Assembly: GCF_000730385.1 (NCBI RefSeq)
Contig: NZ_CP008849.1
Location: 620,001-684,000 of the forward strand
Origin: Alteromonas australica
GTDB lineage: Bacteria; Pseudomonadota; Gammaproteobacteria; Enterobacterales; Alteromonadaceae
Direction of reading: 5' to 3'
Length of the DNA: 64,000 nt
This document shows, one piece after another, positions 55,865 through 64,000 of the stretch (within the stretch, counting starts at the first letter, position 1; every line of letters begins with the position of its first letter). The notes beneath the pieces are model-generated. The model saw nothing but the letters and a program-made list of their open reading frames with translations, had not been told where the DNA came from and did not search any database. The position numbers were made by a program, and so were the translations under genes.

Positions 55865-58183
55865 GTGTCGTCTCAGGGTAATTCAGGTGCAATGCTAACC
55901 ACATTAAAACGTATTGTGCAGGAAATGAATCGTATTCCTGCACTGGATACTGCGCTTTTTCGCCTAGCTAGCCAAGTCAAGCAAACCTTGAAAGTGGATT
56001 CTTGCTCGATTTATCTTGCCGATTACGATGCCCAAGTGTTCACCTTAAAAGCGACCGATGGCTTGCACCCCGATGCCGTAGAGTTGGTGAGAATTGGCTT
56101 TTCTGAAGGCCTTATTGGGCTAGTAGGGCAGCGAGAAGAGCCGCTTAATATTGTCAATGCCCATAGCCACCCTCGTTTTAAACACTACCCAGAAGTTAAA
56201 GAAGAAAGTTATAACGCCTTTTTAGGCACGCCCATTATTCATCAGCGTAAGGTACTGGGCGTTATTACGTTGCAACAAAGTGAAATGCGCCGCTTCAGTG
56301 AAGACGAAGAGGCCTTTTTAGTGACGTTGGCGGCACAGTTGGCTCTTGAGATCACCAATGCCGATATTCGAGGGGCACTGAATAATACGTCAAGCGTTGA
56401 AGCCATTGTGCAGCAAAAGAACGTGCGAGGTATTGCTGGCTCCCCTGGGTTGGCCATAGGTTTTGGTTTTTCCCCCGATAAATCGATAAACCTCAAAAAC
56501 TACGTTATCAAGCGAACTCGCTCGCCATCTCAAGAAATTCAGCGTTATCGCTCAGGGGTTGAAATTACTCGCCAGCATGTTGATAGCCTGTCTTTGCGCT
56601 TGGACGACGGCATACCTGACGACGTTAAGTCTATATTTCAGCTGTATCATCAATTGCTTGATGCCAATAGTTTAGGTCGCGAAGTTGAGGAAAAAATTCG
56701 CGAGGGTTGGGATGCGGGCTCCTCTCTTAAAATGGTTGTGGACAGTTATGCGGCGCGCTTCCAAGCTATGGAAGACCCGTACATGCAAGAGCGCGCCATT
56801 GATATTGTTGACTTATCTGACCGTATTTTAGTCAACATCCTTAGTGAAGCGAATGGCCAAAAAGTAGAAGAAAAACGCCCCACCCGCGATAGCATCTTGG
56901 TGGCTGAAGAAGTCTCTGCCACCATGTTAGCGGAATTTCCTCGGGAGACCTTGAAAGGCATTATTTCCATTCGAGGTTCTAATAACTCTCACGCGGCTAT
57001 TTTAGCGAGAGCCATGGGCGTACCCGCGGTCATGGGCTGTCAAAATGTGTCTCCGTCGTTACTCGAAGGCAAAGAAATACTGCTAGATGGTTACGCCGGT
57101 GAGGTGATTGTTTCGCCCGAGAGAAACATTAAGGCTGAGTTTAGCCAACTTATTGAAGAAGAGTCGGCCATTACCGAACGCATAGACGCTGAGGCCGGGC
57201 AGCCCTGCGAGAGCGTAGATGGTTGTCGAATGGAGCTTTACATTAACGCAGGTCTCTCTGCGGATGTAGAGGCCAACGCTGACTTTATCGGTTCAGGTAT
57301 CGGCTTGTACCGTACTGAAATTCCTTTTATGTTACGAGAGCGCTTTCCCTCTGAACAAGAGCAGGTAGCGCTTTACCGTCAGGTTCTTGAATCGGCTCCT
57401 AACTTGCCCATTACCATGCGAACATTGGACGTGGGCGGGGACAAGCCTTTGCCCTATTTCCCTATTAATGAAGAAAACCCTTTTTTGGGCTGGCGAGGAA
57501 TTCGTTTAACCCTCGATCATCCTGAAATATTTCTTGTCCAAGTTCGGGCTATGTTGCGCGCAAGCGTAGGATTAACCAATCTTCAAATTATGCTTCCCAT
57601 GATTTCAACGGTCAGTGAAGTTAAAGAAGCAAAACGATTAGTGAACCAAGCTTACTTTGAGATTTGTGACGAAGTATGTGAAAACGGCCACGGATTGCAG
57701 CGCCCAAAACTCGGGATAATGTTGGAGGTGCCTTCAGTCCTGTATCAACTTTCTCAGTTGGCTCAACATGTTGATTTCTTCTCTGTGGGGAGCAACGATT
57801 TGACGCAGTATTTGCTCGCGGTGGATAGAAACAATACCCGCGTGGCTAGTCTATACAACAGTTACCACCCCGCGGTCCTTGCAGCCCTTAATAATATTGT
57901 TAAGCAAGCGAACGATAATGAAATACCAGTCACTATTTGCGGTGAAATTGCTGGCGAGCCAGCGGGTGCGATTCTCTTAATGGGAATGGGATATCGCCGC
58001 TTAAGTATGAACGCGTTTAATTTACGTAAAATAAACTGGCTAATACGAAAGGTCACCTTAGAAGAGAGCAAACATTTACTCTCGCAGGCGTTGAATTCCG
58101 TTAGTCATGAAGAAGTGTTCGGACATCTGAATGATTATCTGGAAACGAAAGGGTTAGGTGGGTTAATCAGAGCGGGAGCGTAA
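55865..58183 (+). CDS. ptsP: Phosphoenolpyruvate-protein phosphotransferase PtsP (EI-Ntr)
   Basis: The 772-residue protein starts the nitrogen-related phosphotransfer chain. A GAF domain comes first (VDSCSIYLADYDAQVFTLKA, about residues 15-165), then the EI swivelling domain with the active His in IRGSNNSHAAILARAMGVPA, and the PEP-binding domain (GIGLYRTEIPFMLRERFPSE, SVGSNDLTQYLLAVDRNNTR, CGEIAGEPAGAILLMG). The start is GTG at 55865, 7 bases after AAGGAG; E. coli PtsP has 748 residues. It lies in one operon with rppH. Confidence 0.97.
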   Translation: MSSQGNSGAMLTTLKRIVQEMNRIPALDTALFRLASQVKQTLKVDSCSIYLADYDAQVFTLKATDGLHPDAVELVRIGFSEGLIGLVGQREEPLNIVNAHSHPRFKHYPEVKEESYNAFLGTPIIHQRKVLGVITLQQSEMRRFSEDEEAFLVTLAAQLALEITNADIRGALNNTSSVEAIVQQKNVRGIAGSPGLAIGFGFSPDKSINLKNYVIKRTRSPSQEIQRYRSGVEITRQHVDSLSLRLDDGIPDDVKSIFQLYHQLLDANSLGREVEEKIREGWDAGSSLKMVVDSYAARFQAMEDPYMQERAIDIVDLSDRILVNILSEANGQKVEEKRPTRDSILVAEEVSATMLAEFPRETLKGIISIRGSNNSHAAILARAMGVPAVMGCQNVSPSLLEGKEILLDGYAGEVIVSPERNIKAEFSQLIEEESAITERIDAEAGQPCESVDGCRMELYINAGLSADVEANADFIGSGIGLYRTEIPFMLRERFPSEQEQVALYRQVLESAPNLPITMRTLDVGGDKPLPYFPINEENPFLGWRGIRLTLDHPEIFLVQVRAMLRASVGLTNLQIMLPMISTVSEVKEAKRLVNQAYFEICDEVCENGHGLQRPKLGIMLEVPSVLYQLSQLAQHVDFFSVGSNDLTQYLLAVDRNNTRVASLYNSYHPAVLAALNNIVKQANDNEIPVTICGEIAGEPAGAILLMGMGYRRLSMNAFNLRKINWLIRKVTLEESKHLLSQALNSVSHEEVFGHLNDYLETKGLGGLIRAGA

Positions 58184-58306
58184 TTTGCCTCCTTGTAGAT
58201 ATCTTCAACAGATTGTATTCACAGTCGCATGTAGACTAAAGTATAAAGTCGGGTGCAGTCAGCTGAGATTATGGTAGGCTTGTTAATCGCTAGATAGAGG
58301 GAAGCG

Positions 58307-59113
58307 ATGGAACCCGTTTCAATTATATTTATTAGCTGTTTGGTGCTAGGGCTTGTCGTTGGCTTACTTGCGGGCATGTTAGGTATTGGCGGCGGATTGA
58401 TTATTGTGCCTATTTTGTCCTACCTGCTCATTCATTTTGCCGGTATGACCATAGACAATGTCATGCCTGTGGCTGTGGCTACATCGCTTTCAACCATCAT
58501 TTTTACGGGGCTTTCCTCGGCATCAGCGCATTACCGACTAGGAAATATGAACGGTACCATTGTGGGCTATACCGGCTTAGGTATCGCTATGGGTGCAGTA
58601 ATTGGCGCGCAGTTAGCAAGTTATATGTCAGGGGCATGGTTAAAAAATATTTTTGCTGCGTTTGTTATTGTCATCGCATTGCAAATGTTGTTTGGTAAAC
58701 AGAAGGCATCAGGGAATAACGCCTCGCCTATTATGCTTGCCTCCATTGGGGCTGTCACTGGCGTGGTATGCGCGTTAATGGGCATAGGTGGCGGAGCGCT
58801 GTTAGTTCCTGCGTTAGTTTGGTTTAATATCGATATTCGCCGCGCTATTGGTTGCGCCGCGTTCGGCGGACTAATCGTCGCTATTTTTGGTACAGTGAGT
58901 TTTGTTATTGCCGGTTGGAATGTGCCTGACTTGCCGCCTGGCAGTGTAGGATATGTATTTGTACCCGCTACCTTAGGCATAGTGGCTACCTCGGTATTTA
59001 CTGCCTCTATTGGGGCAAAGGTGGGGCAAAAAGTGAACACAAAGGTGTTAAAGGCCATTTTGGCATGTCTGCTGGTAGTGGTAAGTATTAAAATGATTGC
59101 AGGATTAGAATAA
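58307..59113 (+). CDS. TauE/SafE (TSUP) family membrane exporter
   Basis: The 268-residue inner membrane protein has eight helices and the repeated Gly-Ile-Gly-Gly-Gly motifs of the TSUP family ([17 protein letters not shown] and [20 protein letters not shown]). Relatives export sulfite, sulfoacetate or similar anions; which applies here is unknown. It starts 123 bp after ptsP and 5 bp before lgt. GAGGGAAG precedes the ATG. Confidence 0.9.
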   Translation: MEPVSIIFISCLVLGLVVGLLAGMLGIGGGLIIVPILSYLLIHFAGMTIDNVMPVAVATSLSTIIFTGLSSASAHYRLGNMNGTIVGYTGLGIAMGAVIGAQLASYMSGAWLKNIFAAFVIVIALQMLFGKQKASGNNASPIMLASIGAVTGVVCALMGIGGGALLVPALVWFNIDIRRAIGCAAFGGLIVAIFGTVSFVIAGWNVPDLPPGSVGYVFVPATLGIVATSVFTASIGAKVGQKVNTKVLKAILACLLVVVSIKMIAGLE

Positions 59114-59118
59114 AACGT

Positions 59119-59931
59119 ATGGTTGAAAGTGGTTATTTGGTTTTTCCGAGTATTGACCCCGTCATTTTTAGTGTTGGGCCAGTAAGCGTACGCTGGTATG
59201 GCATGATGTATCTTGTCGGCTTTATCGCCGCCTATTTACTTGCACAAAAGCGTCTATCGCAAACAAATTGGAATCGTGACCAATTAAGTGATTTGCTGTT
59301 TTGGAGTTTTGTCGGGGTTATCCTTGGCGGGCGGTTAGGCTATGTATTCTTTTACCAGTTTGGCATGTTCTTAGATAATCCGTTGTACCTATTTAAAATA
59401 TGGGCCGGTGGAATGTCCTTCCACGGCGGTTTACTCGGGGTGCTTACCGCCTTATTTTGGCAGGCAAAAAAAATGCAAACTACATTTTTGCAACTCGGGG
59501 ACTTCGTTGCGCCCTTAGTGCCTATAGGGTTAGGTGCAGGGCGAATTGGTAACTTTTTAAATGCCGAGTTGTGGGGCAGAACCACAGATGTGCCTTGGGC
59601 CATCATTTTCCCTAATGCGGGCAGTGTGCCACGCCACCCATCGCAGCTTTATGAGTTTGCCCTTGAAGGAGTGGTGCTATTTGTTATTTTATGGCTGTTT
59701 TCTGCGAAAAAACGACCTGTAGGGGCCACGAGCGGCTTATTCCTTTTAGGGTATGGCAGTTTTAGATTCTTCGTAGAATATTTCAGAGAGCCTGATGCAC
59801 ATATTGGTTTGTACCAATTAGGTCTTAGTCAGGGGCAACTACTTTGTTTACCAATGATTGCGTTAGGGTTAGCGCTGATCATTCGCGCTTATACGCGCTC
59901 ATCCACGCAAGTTGAACAAACGAAAACATAA
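59119..59931 (+). CDS. lgt: Prolipoprotein diacylglyceryl transferase
   Basis: The 270-residue inner membrane enzyme adds diacylglycerol to lipoprotein cysteines, needed for the lipoproteins seen in this window. Signature segments are [33 protein letters not shown] and [18 protein letters not shown], with seven helices. It lacks about 20 residues in the loop after GRTTD compared with E. coli Lgt (291), which is normal in many relatives. Confidence 0.97.
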   Translation: MVESGYLVFPSIDPVIFSVGPVSVRWYGMMYLVGFIAAYLLAQKRLSQTNWNRDQLSDLLFWSFVGVILGGRLGYVFFYQFGMFLDNPLYLFKIWAGGMSFHGGLLGVLTALFWQAKKMQTTFLQLGDFVAPLVPIGLGAGRIGNFLNAELWGRTTDVPWAIIFPNAGSVPRHPSQLYEFALEGVVLFVILWLFSAKKRPVGATSGLFLLGYGSFRFFVEYFREPDAHIGLYQLGLSQGQLLCLPMIALGLALIIRAYTRSSTQVEQTKT

Positions 59932-59939
59932 GAAAAATA

Positions 59940-60773
59940 ATGAAAGAATACCTTAAGCTAATGCGCCACGTTCGTGACAACGGCGTGAAAAAAGAAGACA
60001 GAACAGGCACCGGCACCTTGAGTGTTTTTGGTTATCAAATGCGCTTTAATTTGCAAGAGGGGTTCCCCCTTGTTACCACCAAAAAGTGCCATTTAAAGTC
60101 TATTATTCACGAGCTTTTGTGGTTTTTAAAAGGCGAAACAAACATCGCCTACCTTAAGGAAAATGGCGTCAGCATTTGGGACGAGTGGGCCACAGATGAA
60201 GGTGAATTAGGGCCTGTTTATGGTCATCAGTGGCGCAGTTGGGATCGCGGAGACGGCACCTCTGTGGACCAAATTGCAGAGCTTATTGAACAAATTAAAA
60301 CCAACCCAGATTCCCGTCGTTTAATCGTGAGCGGTTGGAACCCAGCTGTTTTACCCGATACCGATTATTCTCCGAAAGAAAATGCGGCAATGGGTAAACA
60401 AGCTTTGCCGCCTTGCCATACGCTGTTTCAGTTTTATGTGTTAGAAGGTAAATTAAGTTGCCAGTTATATCAGCGAAGCGGGGATATTTTCCTTGGCGTT
60501 CCCTTTAATATTGCCAGCTATGCTCTTCTTACCATGATGGTCGCGCAGGTGTGCAATTTAGAGCCCGGCGAGTTTATTCATACCTTAGGTGATGCTCACC
60601 TGTACAGTAATCACTTAGAGCAGGTGGAGCTACAGTTAAGCCGTACACCGTTTACGCCGCCGACAATGAAAATAAACCCAGATGTAAATGATATTTTTGG
60701 CTTTAGTTTCGACGATTTCACCTTAGAGAACTACCAATCTCATCCACCTATAAAAGCCCCAGTAGCAATCTAA
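59940..60773 (+). CDS. thyA: Thymidylate synthase ThyA, with a small insertion
   Basis: The 277-residue enzyme makes dTMP from dUMP. The catalytic Cys is in [14 protein letters not shown] (about residue 159), and the dUMP and folate sites are in [51 protein letters not shown] and [15 protein letters not shown] stretch of about 13 residues ([15 protein letters not shown]) sits just before the active Cys and makes it longer than E. coli ThyA (264). It starts 8 bp after lgt. Confidence 0.97.
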   Translation: MKEYLKLMRHVRDNGVKKEDRTGTGTLSVFGYQMRFNLQEGFPLVTTKKCHLKSIIHELLWFLKGETNIAYLKENGVSIWDEWATDEGELGPVYGHQWRSWDRGDGTSVDQIAELIEQIKTNPDSRRLIVSGWNPAVLPDTDYSPKENAAMGKQALPPCHTLFQFYVLEGKLSCQLYQRSGDIFLGVPFNIASYALLTMMVAQVCNLEPGEFIHTLGDAHLYSNHLEQVELQLSRTPFTPPTMKINPDVNDIFGFSFDDFTLENYQSHPPIKAPVAI

Positions 60774-60782
60774 GGAAAGAAT

Positions 60783-61808
60783 GTGACTACCCAAGTTCTA
60801 ATTTGCGATGACTCGGGCTTTGCCCGACGACAAATGGCACGAAGTATTCCGGATGGGTGGGATGTAGATATCGCATTTGCTGAAAATGGTCAGCAGGCTA
60901 TCGATCTTATTCGCGAGGGTAAAGGCGATGTCCTGTTTCTCGACTTGAATATGCCGGTCATGGATGGCTATGAAACGATGGCCTATATCCGCCAAAACGA
61001 CCTTCCCTGTTTAGTCATCGTGGTATCCGGTGATGTGCAGGCACAAGCGAGAAGTAAAATGCTCAGCTTAGGTGCTATCGACTTTATTCGTAAGCCCATC
61101 GACAACGAAAAATTATCAGATATTTTAAATGCCTATGGTATTTATAGTGGCGATAAACAGGCCAGCGATCGTCACGCGGCACCGGCAAGCGTCGACAACC
61201 TTACCCTTGAAGATCAGTTTGACGCCTATCGCGAAATGGTGAATATCGCTATGGGGCGTGCCGGAGAGAATTTAGCCGAGCTCTTCGGGGAGTTTATTGA
61301 TTTACCTATTCCCAATGTGAATTTACTTGAGAGCAATGAACTGTCGATGGCCATTGCAGAAATTAACAGTAAAGACAGTGTGTCAGCGGTTTCTAAAGGC
61401 TTTGTTAGTGCCGGGGTGGGGGGTGAAGCGCTGGTCATATTCAACGACACTAACTCACAAAATATTGTTCAATTATTGAAGTATGAAAACTATCAATCAT
61501 CGGGCAATGTGGAGTTAGAGGCACTGATGGATGTATCTAACATCCTTATAGGCGCGTGTCTTAATGGATTATCAGAGCAGTTAAACCTGTCTTTTAGCCA
61601 TACACATCCAGTTTTACTGGGACAACATCAAGGTCTCTCCGCCCTGTTAAGTGACAACGTTAAACAGTGGGGAAAGGTGATGGCCATTGAAATTGGTTAC
61701 GCCATTAAATCGAGAAATATTGCTTTTGACTTATTGTTATTGTTTCCCGATGCAGCCATGAATGAAATATACGCGCGGCTAGTAGAAACAAACAGGGATG
61801 TAAACTGA
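60783..61808 (+). CDS. Receiver domain fused to a CheC-like phosphatase domain
   Basis: The 341-residue protein has a response regulator receiver (acidic pair ICDDSG, phosphorylated Asp in VLFLDLNMPVMDGYE at about residue 56, Lys in FIRKPIDNEKL) and then a CheC/CheX-like domain (KGFVSAGVGGEALVIFNDTN, LEALMDVSNILIGACLNGLS), which in CheC proteins removes phosphate from CheY. It may dephosphorylate its own or another receiver. The start is GTG at 60783 after AAGGAAAG. Its stop overlaps the next start (TGATG). Confidence 0.88.
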   Translation: MTTQVLICDDSGFARRQMARSIPDGWDVDIAFAENGQQAIDLIREGKGDVLFLDLNMPVMDGYETMAYIRQNDLPCLVIVVSGDVQAQARSKMLSLGAIDFIRKPIDNEKLSDILNAYGIYSGDKQASDRHAAPASVDNLTLEDQFDAYREMVNIAMGRAGENLAELFGEFIDLPIPNVNLLESNELSMAIAEINSKDSVSAVSKGFVSAGVGGEALVIFNDTNSQNIVQLLKYENYQSSGNVELEALMDVSNILIGACLNGLSEQLNLSFSHTHPVLLGQHQGLSALLSDNVKQWGKVMAIEIGYAIKSRNIAFDLLLLFPDAAMNEIYARLVETNRDVN

Positions 61809-62761
61809 TGGACGCCTTCGCCTTAAAACAGAGTATTACCAACGAGCTTATAAATGCCATTGATGTAGGTGTAGTGGTGCTCGACAGTGACTTTTGTGTC
61901 GAGGTGTGGAACCAGTTCATGGAAAATCATGCGTCAATTAAGCCAGCAGATATTGTTGGCCAGTCCTTATTTAGTCACTTTCCGGAAATTGATGAAGGGT
62001 GGCTTAGGCAAAAGTCGGTTCCTATTTTCAACTTACGTAGCCCTGTCTTTATTATTTGGGAGCAGCGTCAGTATTTATTTAAATTTGGCGCAAACCGCCC
62101 AGTCACTTGTGGCGCTCACCACATGTATCAAAATGTCACCATGTTTCCGATTATCGGCGACAATGGCGAAGTATCGCGTTTTTGTATCATGGTGTATGAC
62201 GTTACCGATCAAGCATTAAGTAAATTAGGCATGAGCCGTCTGAACGACGAGCTTAAAGTCGCCAGTCGCATTGACGGTTTAACAGGGCTTTTTAATCGGC
62301 GCTATTGGCAAGAGCGTTTCGAGCAAGCCTACAAATTAGCGAAACGAAGAGAAAAACCTAGCACGGCACTCATGTTAGACATTGACCACTTCAAAAAAGT
62401 CAATGATACCTATGGGCATCAAGCCGGAGATAGCGTTATTCAAAGCTTGGCACATTTAATTAAGCGATGCGTCAGAGAAACCGATTTGGCGGGGAGATAC
62501 GGTGGAGAAGAATTTGCCGTTATTTTGACAGACTCAGCGGTGGATAATGCTGTTACGGTCGCCGAGCGCCTAAGACGTCTGGCTGAGCATTCACAGGTTG
62601 AGCACGAAGGTCAAATTATCAAATTCAATATAAGCGTGGGGTTAGCAGAGTTTTCTCCCTTGTGCGATTCGCCTATGGAGTGGCTTGAGCGAGCCGATCA
62701 GGCCTTATACCAAGCCAAGCAAACCGGCCGAAATAAATATTGCGTGTGGCAAGAGCAGTAA
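61808..62761 (+). CDS. PAS-GGDEF diguanylate cyclase
   Basis: The 317-residue protein has an N-terminal PAS-like sensor (ELINAIDVGVVVLDSDFCVE, about residues 10-140) and a GGDEF domain with active site RYGGEEFAVIL (about residue 235). It should make cyclic di-GMP, which controls motility and attachment. An upstream RxxD inhibitory site is not obvious at the usual place. It is translationally coupled to the receiver-CheC gene, so the two probably act together. Confidence 0.92.
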   Translation: MDAFALKQSITNELINAIDVGVVVLDSDFCVEVWNQFMENHASIKPADIVGQSLFSHFPEIDEGWLRQKSVPIFNLRSPVFIIWEQRQYLFKFGANRPVTCGAHHMYQNVTMFPIIGDNGEVSRFCIMVYDVTDQALSKLGMSRLNDELKVASRIDGLTGLFNRRYWQERFEQAYKLAKRREKPSTALMLDIDHFKKVNDTYGHQAGDSVIQSLAHLIKRCVRETDLAGRYGGEEFAVILTDSAVDNAVTVAERLRRLAEHSQVEHEGQIIKFNISVGLAEFSPLCDSPMEWLERADQALYQAKQTGRNKYCVWQEQ

Positions 62762-62819
62762 CCTTAGGTTATGCCTGTTAGCCTTGCGACGGTAGTGGCG
62801 ACACGTCATGCAATACAGG

Positions 62820-64000
62820 TTAATGCTCTGATTGATATAAAAAAGACAGCCTAAGTGTATTTTTCAATTCTTGGAAGGTAACCGGCTTCACTAAATGATA
62901 CCGAATACCCGCTTTTAAGCTTAGTTCCTTGTCGCTTTTATGGGCATTGGCCGTGAGCGCAATAATGGGAATACTTGGGTGCTGTTCTCTTATTATACGC
63001 GCCACTTCAAGCCCATTGATGTCTGGCAGGTTAATATCTAACAGTACAGCATCAAATGCGCCTTCTCTCGCCGCAATGATAGCTTCTTCCCCAGAGCGCA
63101 CGGTGGTGGGGATATGGCCCATGCACAGCATCATATTTTCAACCATTTCAGCATTTATCGCCTCATCCTCTATCACTAATACCCTAGCATGAGAGAAGCT
63201 TTGTAATGTTTTTCCTCGTGGATTCGCTAAATGGTGAAGACAATCTACAATTCTATTCTTATCAATTGGCTTCACAAAAGACTGCCATACTTCAACGTTA
63301 TGGTTGGCGATAATATTGGCAATATCCGGTGTTGCTGATAACACAATAATTGGTGGAGTACGGTCACCATAAATGGCAGTGAGGGTGTTGATGAGCTCGA
63401 TGCCGTTAATGCCAGGCATATATAAATCGACAAACACCCCCGAAAATTGCAGTACCTCGTCATGTAAATTGAGTAAGTCAGAACCGGATGCAAAGCATCG
63501 CGTTCTATAGCCTTCTGCATTAATGAGGTTTTGAATATGAATGCGGGATATTTCTAAATCATCCACAATCGCAAAGCGGGCAGTGCCACAAACATGTTGC
63601 TCAGGAACATCGTCGTTAATGGGGCTGATGGGTATATTAAGGGTAAATTCACTTCCTAGCCCTTGTTCACTGTTTACTTCTAAGCTTCCATTCAGTGCGT
63701 CGAGCGACTTCTTCACTATCGACAACCCAATTCCTGCACCTGGGTAGCGTTGATTATAGGGTTGGCTCCCACGGTAAAAGCGTTCAAAGATTCGCGCTTG
63801 TTCCCCATCGCCAATGCCAATGCCTGAATCTACCACTTTTACCACAAGGTAGACTTTTTTGTCCTTCACTTTAGTCGTGATATTGGTATCTATAATACCG
63901 TTGGAGGTAAATTTAACGGCGTTATCTAGAATATTTTTTAATATATTGGCAATTAAGGTGGGGTCGCCGTCAATGTAGTGGGGCACGCTATGACTACAGT
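62820..64000 (-). CDS. Hybrid sensor histidine kinase, C-terminal part (5' end outside window)
   Basis: The open frame of about 393 codons enters from beyond the right edge. It has the kinase ATPase domain (N-box LKNILDNAVKFTSNG, VVDSGIGIGDGEQARIFERF, YPGAGIGLSIVKKSLDAL) and two receiver domains: the first with Asp in GVFVDLYMPGINGIELI and Lys in SFVKPIDKNRIV, the second with Asp in AVLLDINLPDINGLEV and Lys in HLVKPVTFQEL. The sensor and H-box lie outside the window. It faces the receiver-CheC/GGDEF pair and may feed into the same signalling. Confidence 0.92.
   Translation of the reverse strand, partial: CSHSVPHYIDGDPTLIANILKNILDNAVKFTSNGIIDTNITTKVKDKKVYLVVKVVDSGIGIGDGEQARIFERFYRGSQPYNQRYPGAGIGLSIVKKSLDALNGSLEVNSEQGLGSEFTLNIPISPINDDVPEQHVCGTARFAIVDDLEISRIHIQNLINAEGYRTRCFASGSDLLNLHDEVLQFSGVFVDLYMPGINGIELINTLTAIYGDRTPPIIVLSATPDIANIIANHNVEVWQSFVKPIDKNRIVDCLHHLANPRGKTLQSFSHARVLVIEDEAINAEMVENMMLCMGHIPTTVRSGEEAIIAAREGAFDAVLLDINLPDINGLEVARIIREQHPSIPIIALTANAHKSDKELSLKAGIRYHLVKPVTFQELKNTLRLSFLYQSEH

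Overview
The window reads as a chromosomal segment of a marine gammaproteobacterium, most likely Alteromonas or a close relative in the Alteromonadales. The reasons are the fadBA pair, the rplU-rpmA-obgE cluster, the rpoS-nlpD-yqaA-pcm-surE-truD-ispF-ispD-ftsB cluster, the mutH/rppH-ptsP-tauE-lgt-thyA cluster, the TIGR03545 protein, and a nickel superoxide dismutase operon. The genus is an inference from gene content and protein style, since no rRNA or tRNA gene is visible.

Positions of about 1.9-13.9 kb hold a sedentary chromosomal integron. A complete integron integrase (intI, 12890..13858, + strand) carries the integron-specific insertion and has a CTGT-N8-ACAG LexA box just upstream. To its left an attI-like site (about 12666..12740) is followed by an array of cassettes, each with a gene and an attC site. 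Most genes lie on the - strand, reading away from attI. About 15 attC-like sites of 48 to 116 bp can be followed leftward to position 3540, beyond which they fade. Intact cassette genes encode GNAT acetyltransferases, a GFA zinc protein, a DUF2164 protein, a SIMPL-domain protein, a membrane XRE protein, an amidohydrolase, an Imm27-like protein and several unknowns. Two toxin-antitoxin modules are inverted relative to the array and carry their own promoters and operators. Several cassettes are broken: the tail of a ParE toxin, the start of a GNAT gene fused to an attC that lost one arm, and an NTF2-like stub. Positions 1-1.8 kb hold a YHYH-domain protein and an FMN reductase that have no visible attC.

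From 13.9 kb the window is conserved chromosome: fadA-fadB (fatty acid beta-oxidation, with a possible PsrA operator), slt, pepQ, a ZIP transporter, ispB, a 770-bp gene-free interval with strong RNA-like folding, then rplU-rpmA-obgE. A five-gene - strand operon (25.9-27.8 kb) encodes Ni-SOD (sodN), its maturation protease (sodX), a His-rich membrane peptide and two related unknown helical proteins, behind a probable Fur box. folA lies divergently. Next comes the stress and isoprenoid/cell-division cluster from rpoS to ftsB, then TIGR03545, a chemoreceptor and putA.

From 43 to 51 kb a five-gene operon encodes a tripartite RND efflux pump with its own two-component system. This is followed by ygiM-like, ygiF-like and membrane AraC genes, the mutH/rppH/ptsP/tauE/lgt/thyA block, and finally a signalling group: a receiver-CheC protein coupled to a diguanylate cyclase, facing a hybrid histidine kinase cut by the right edge of the window.
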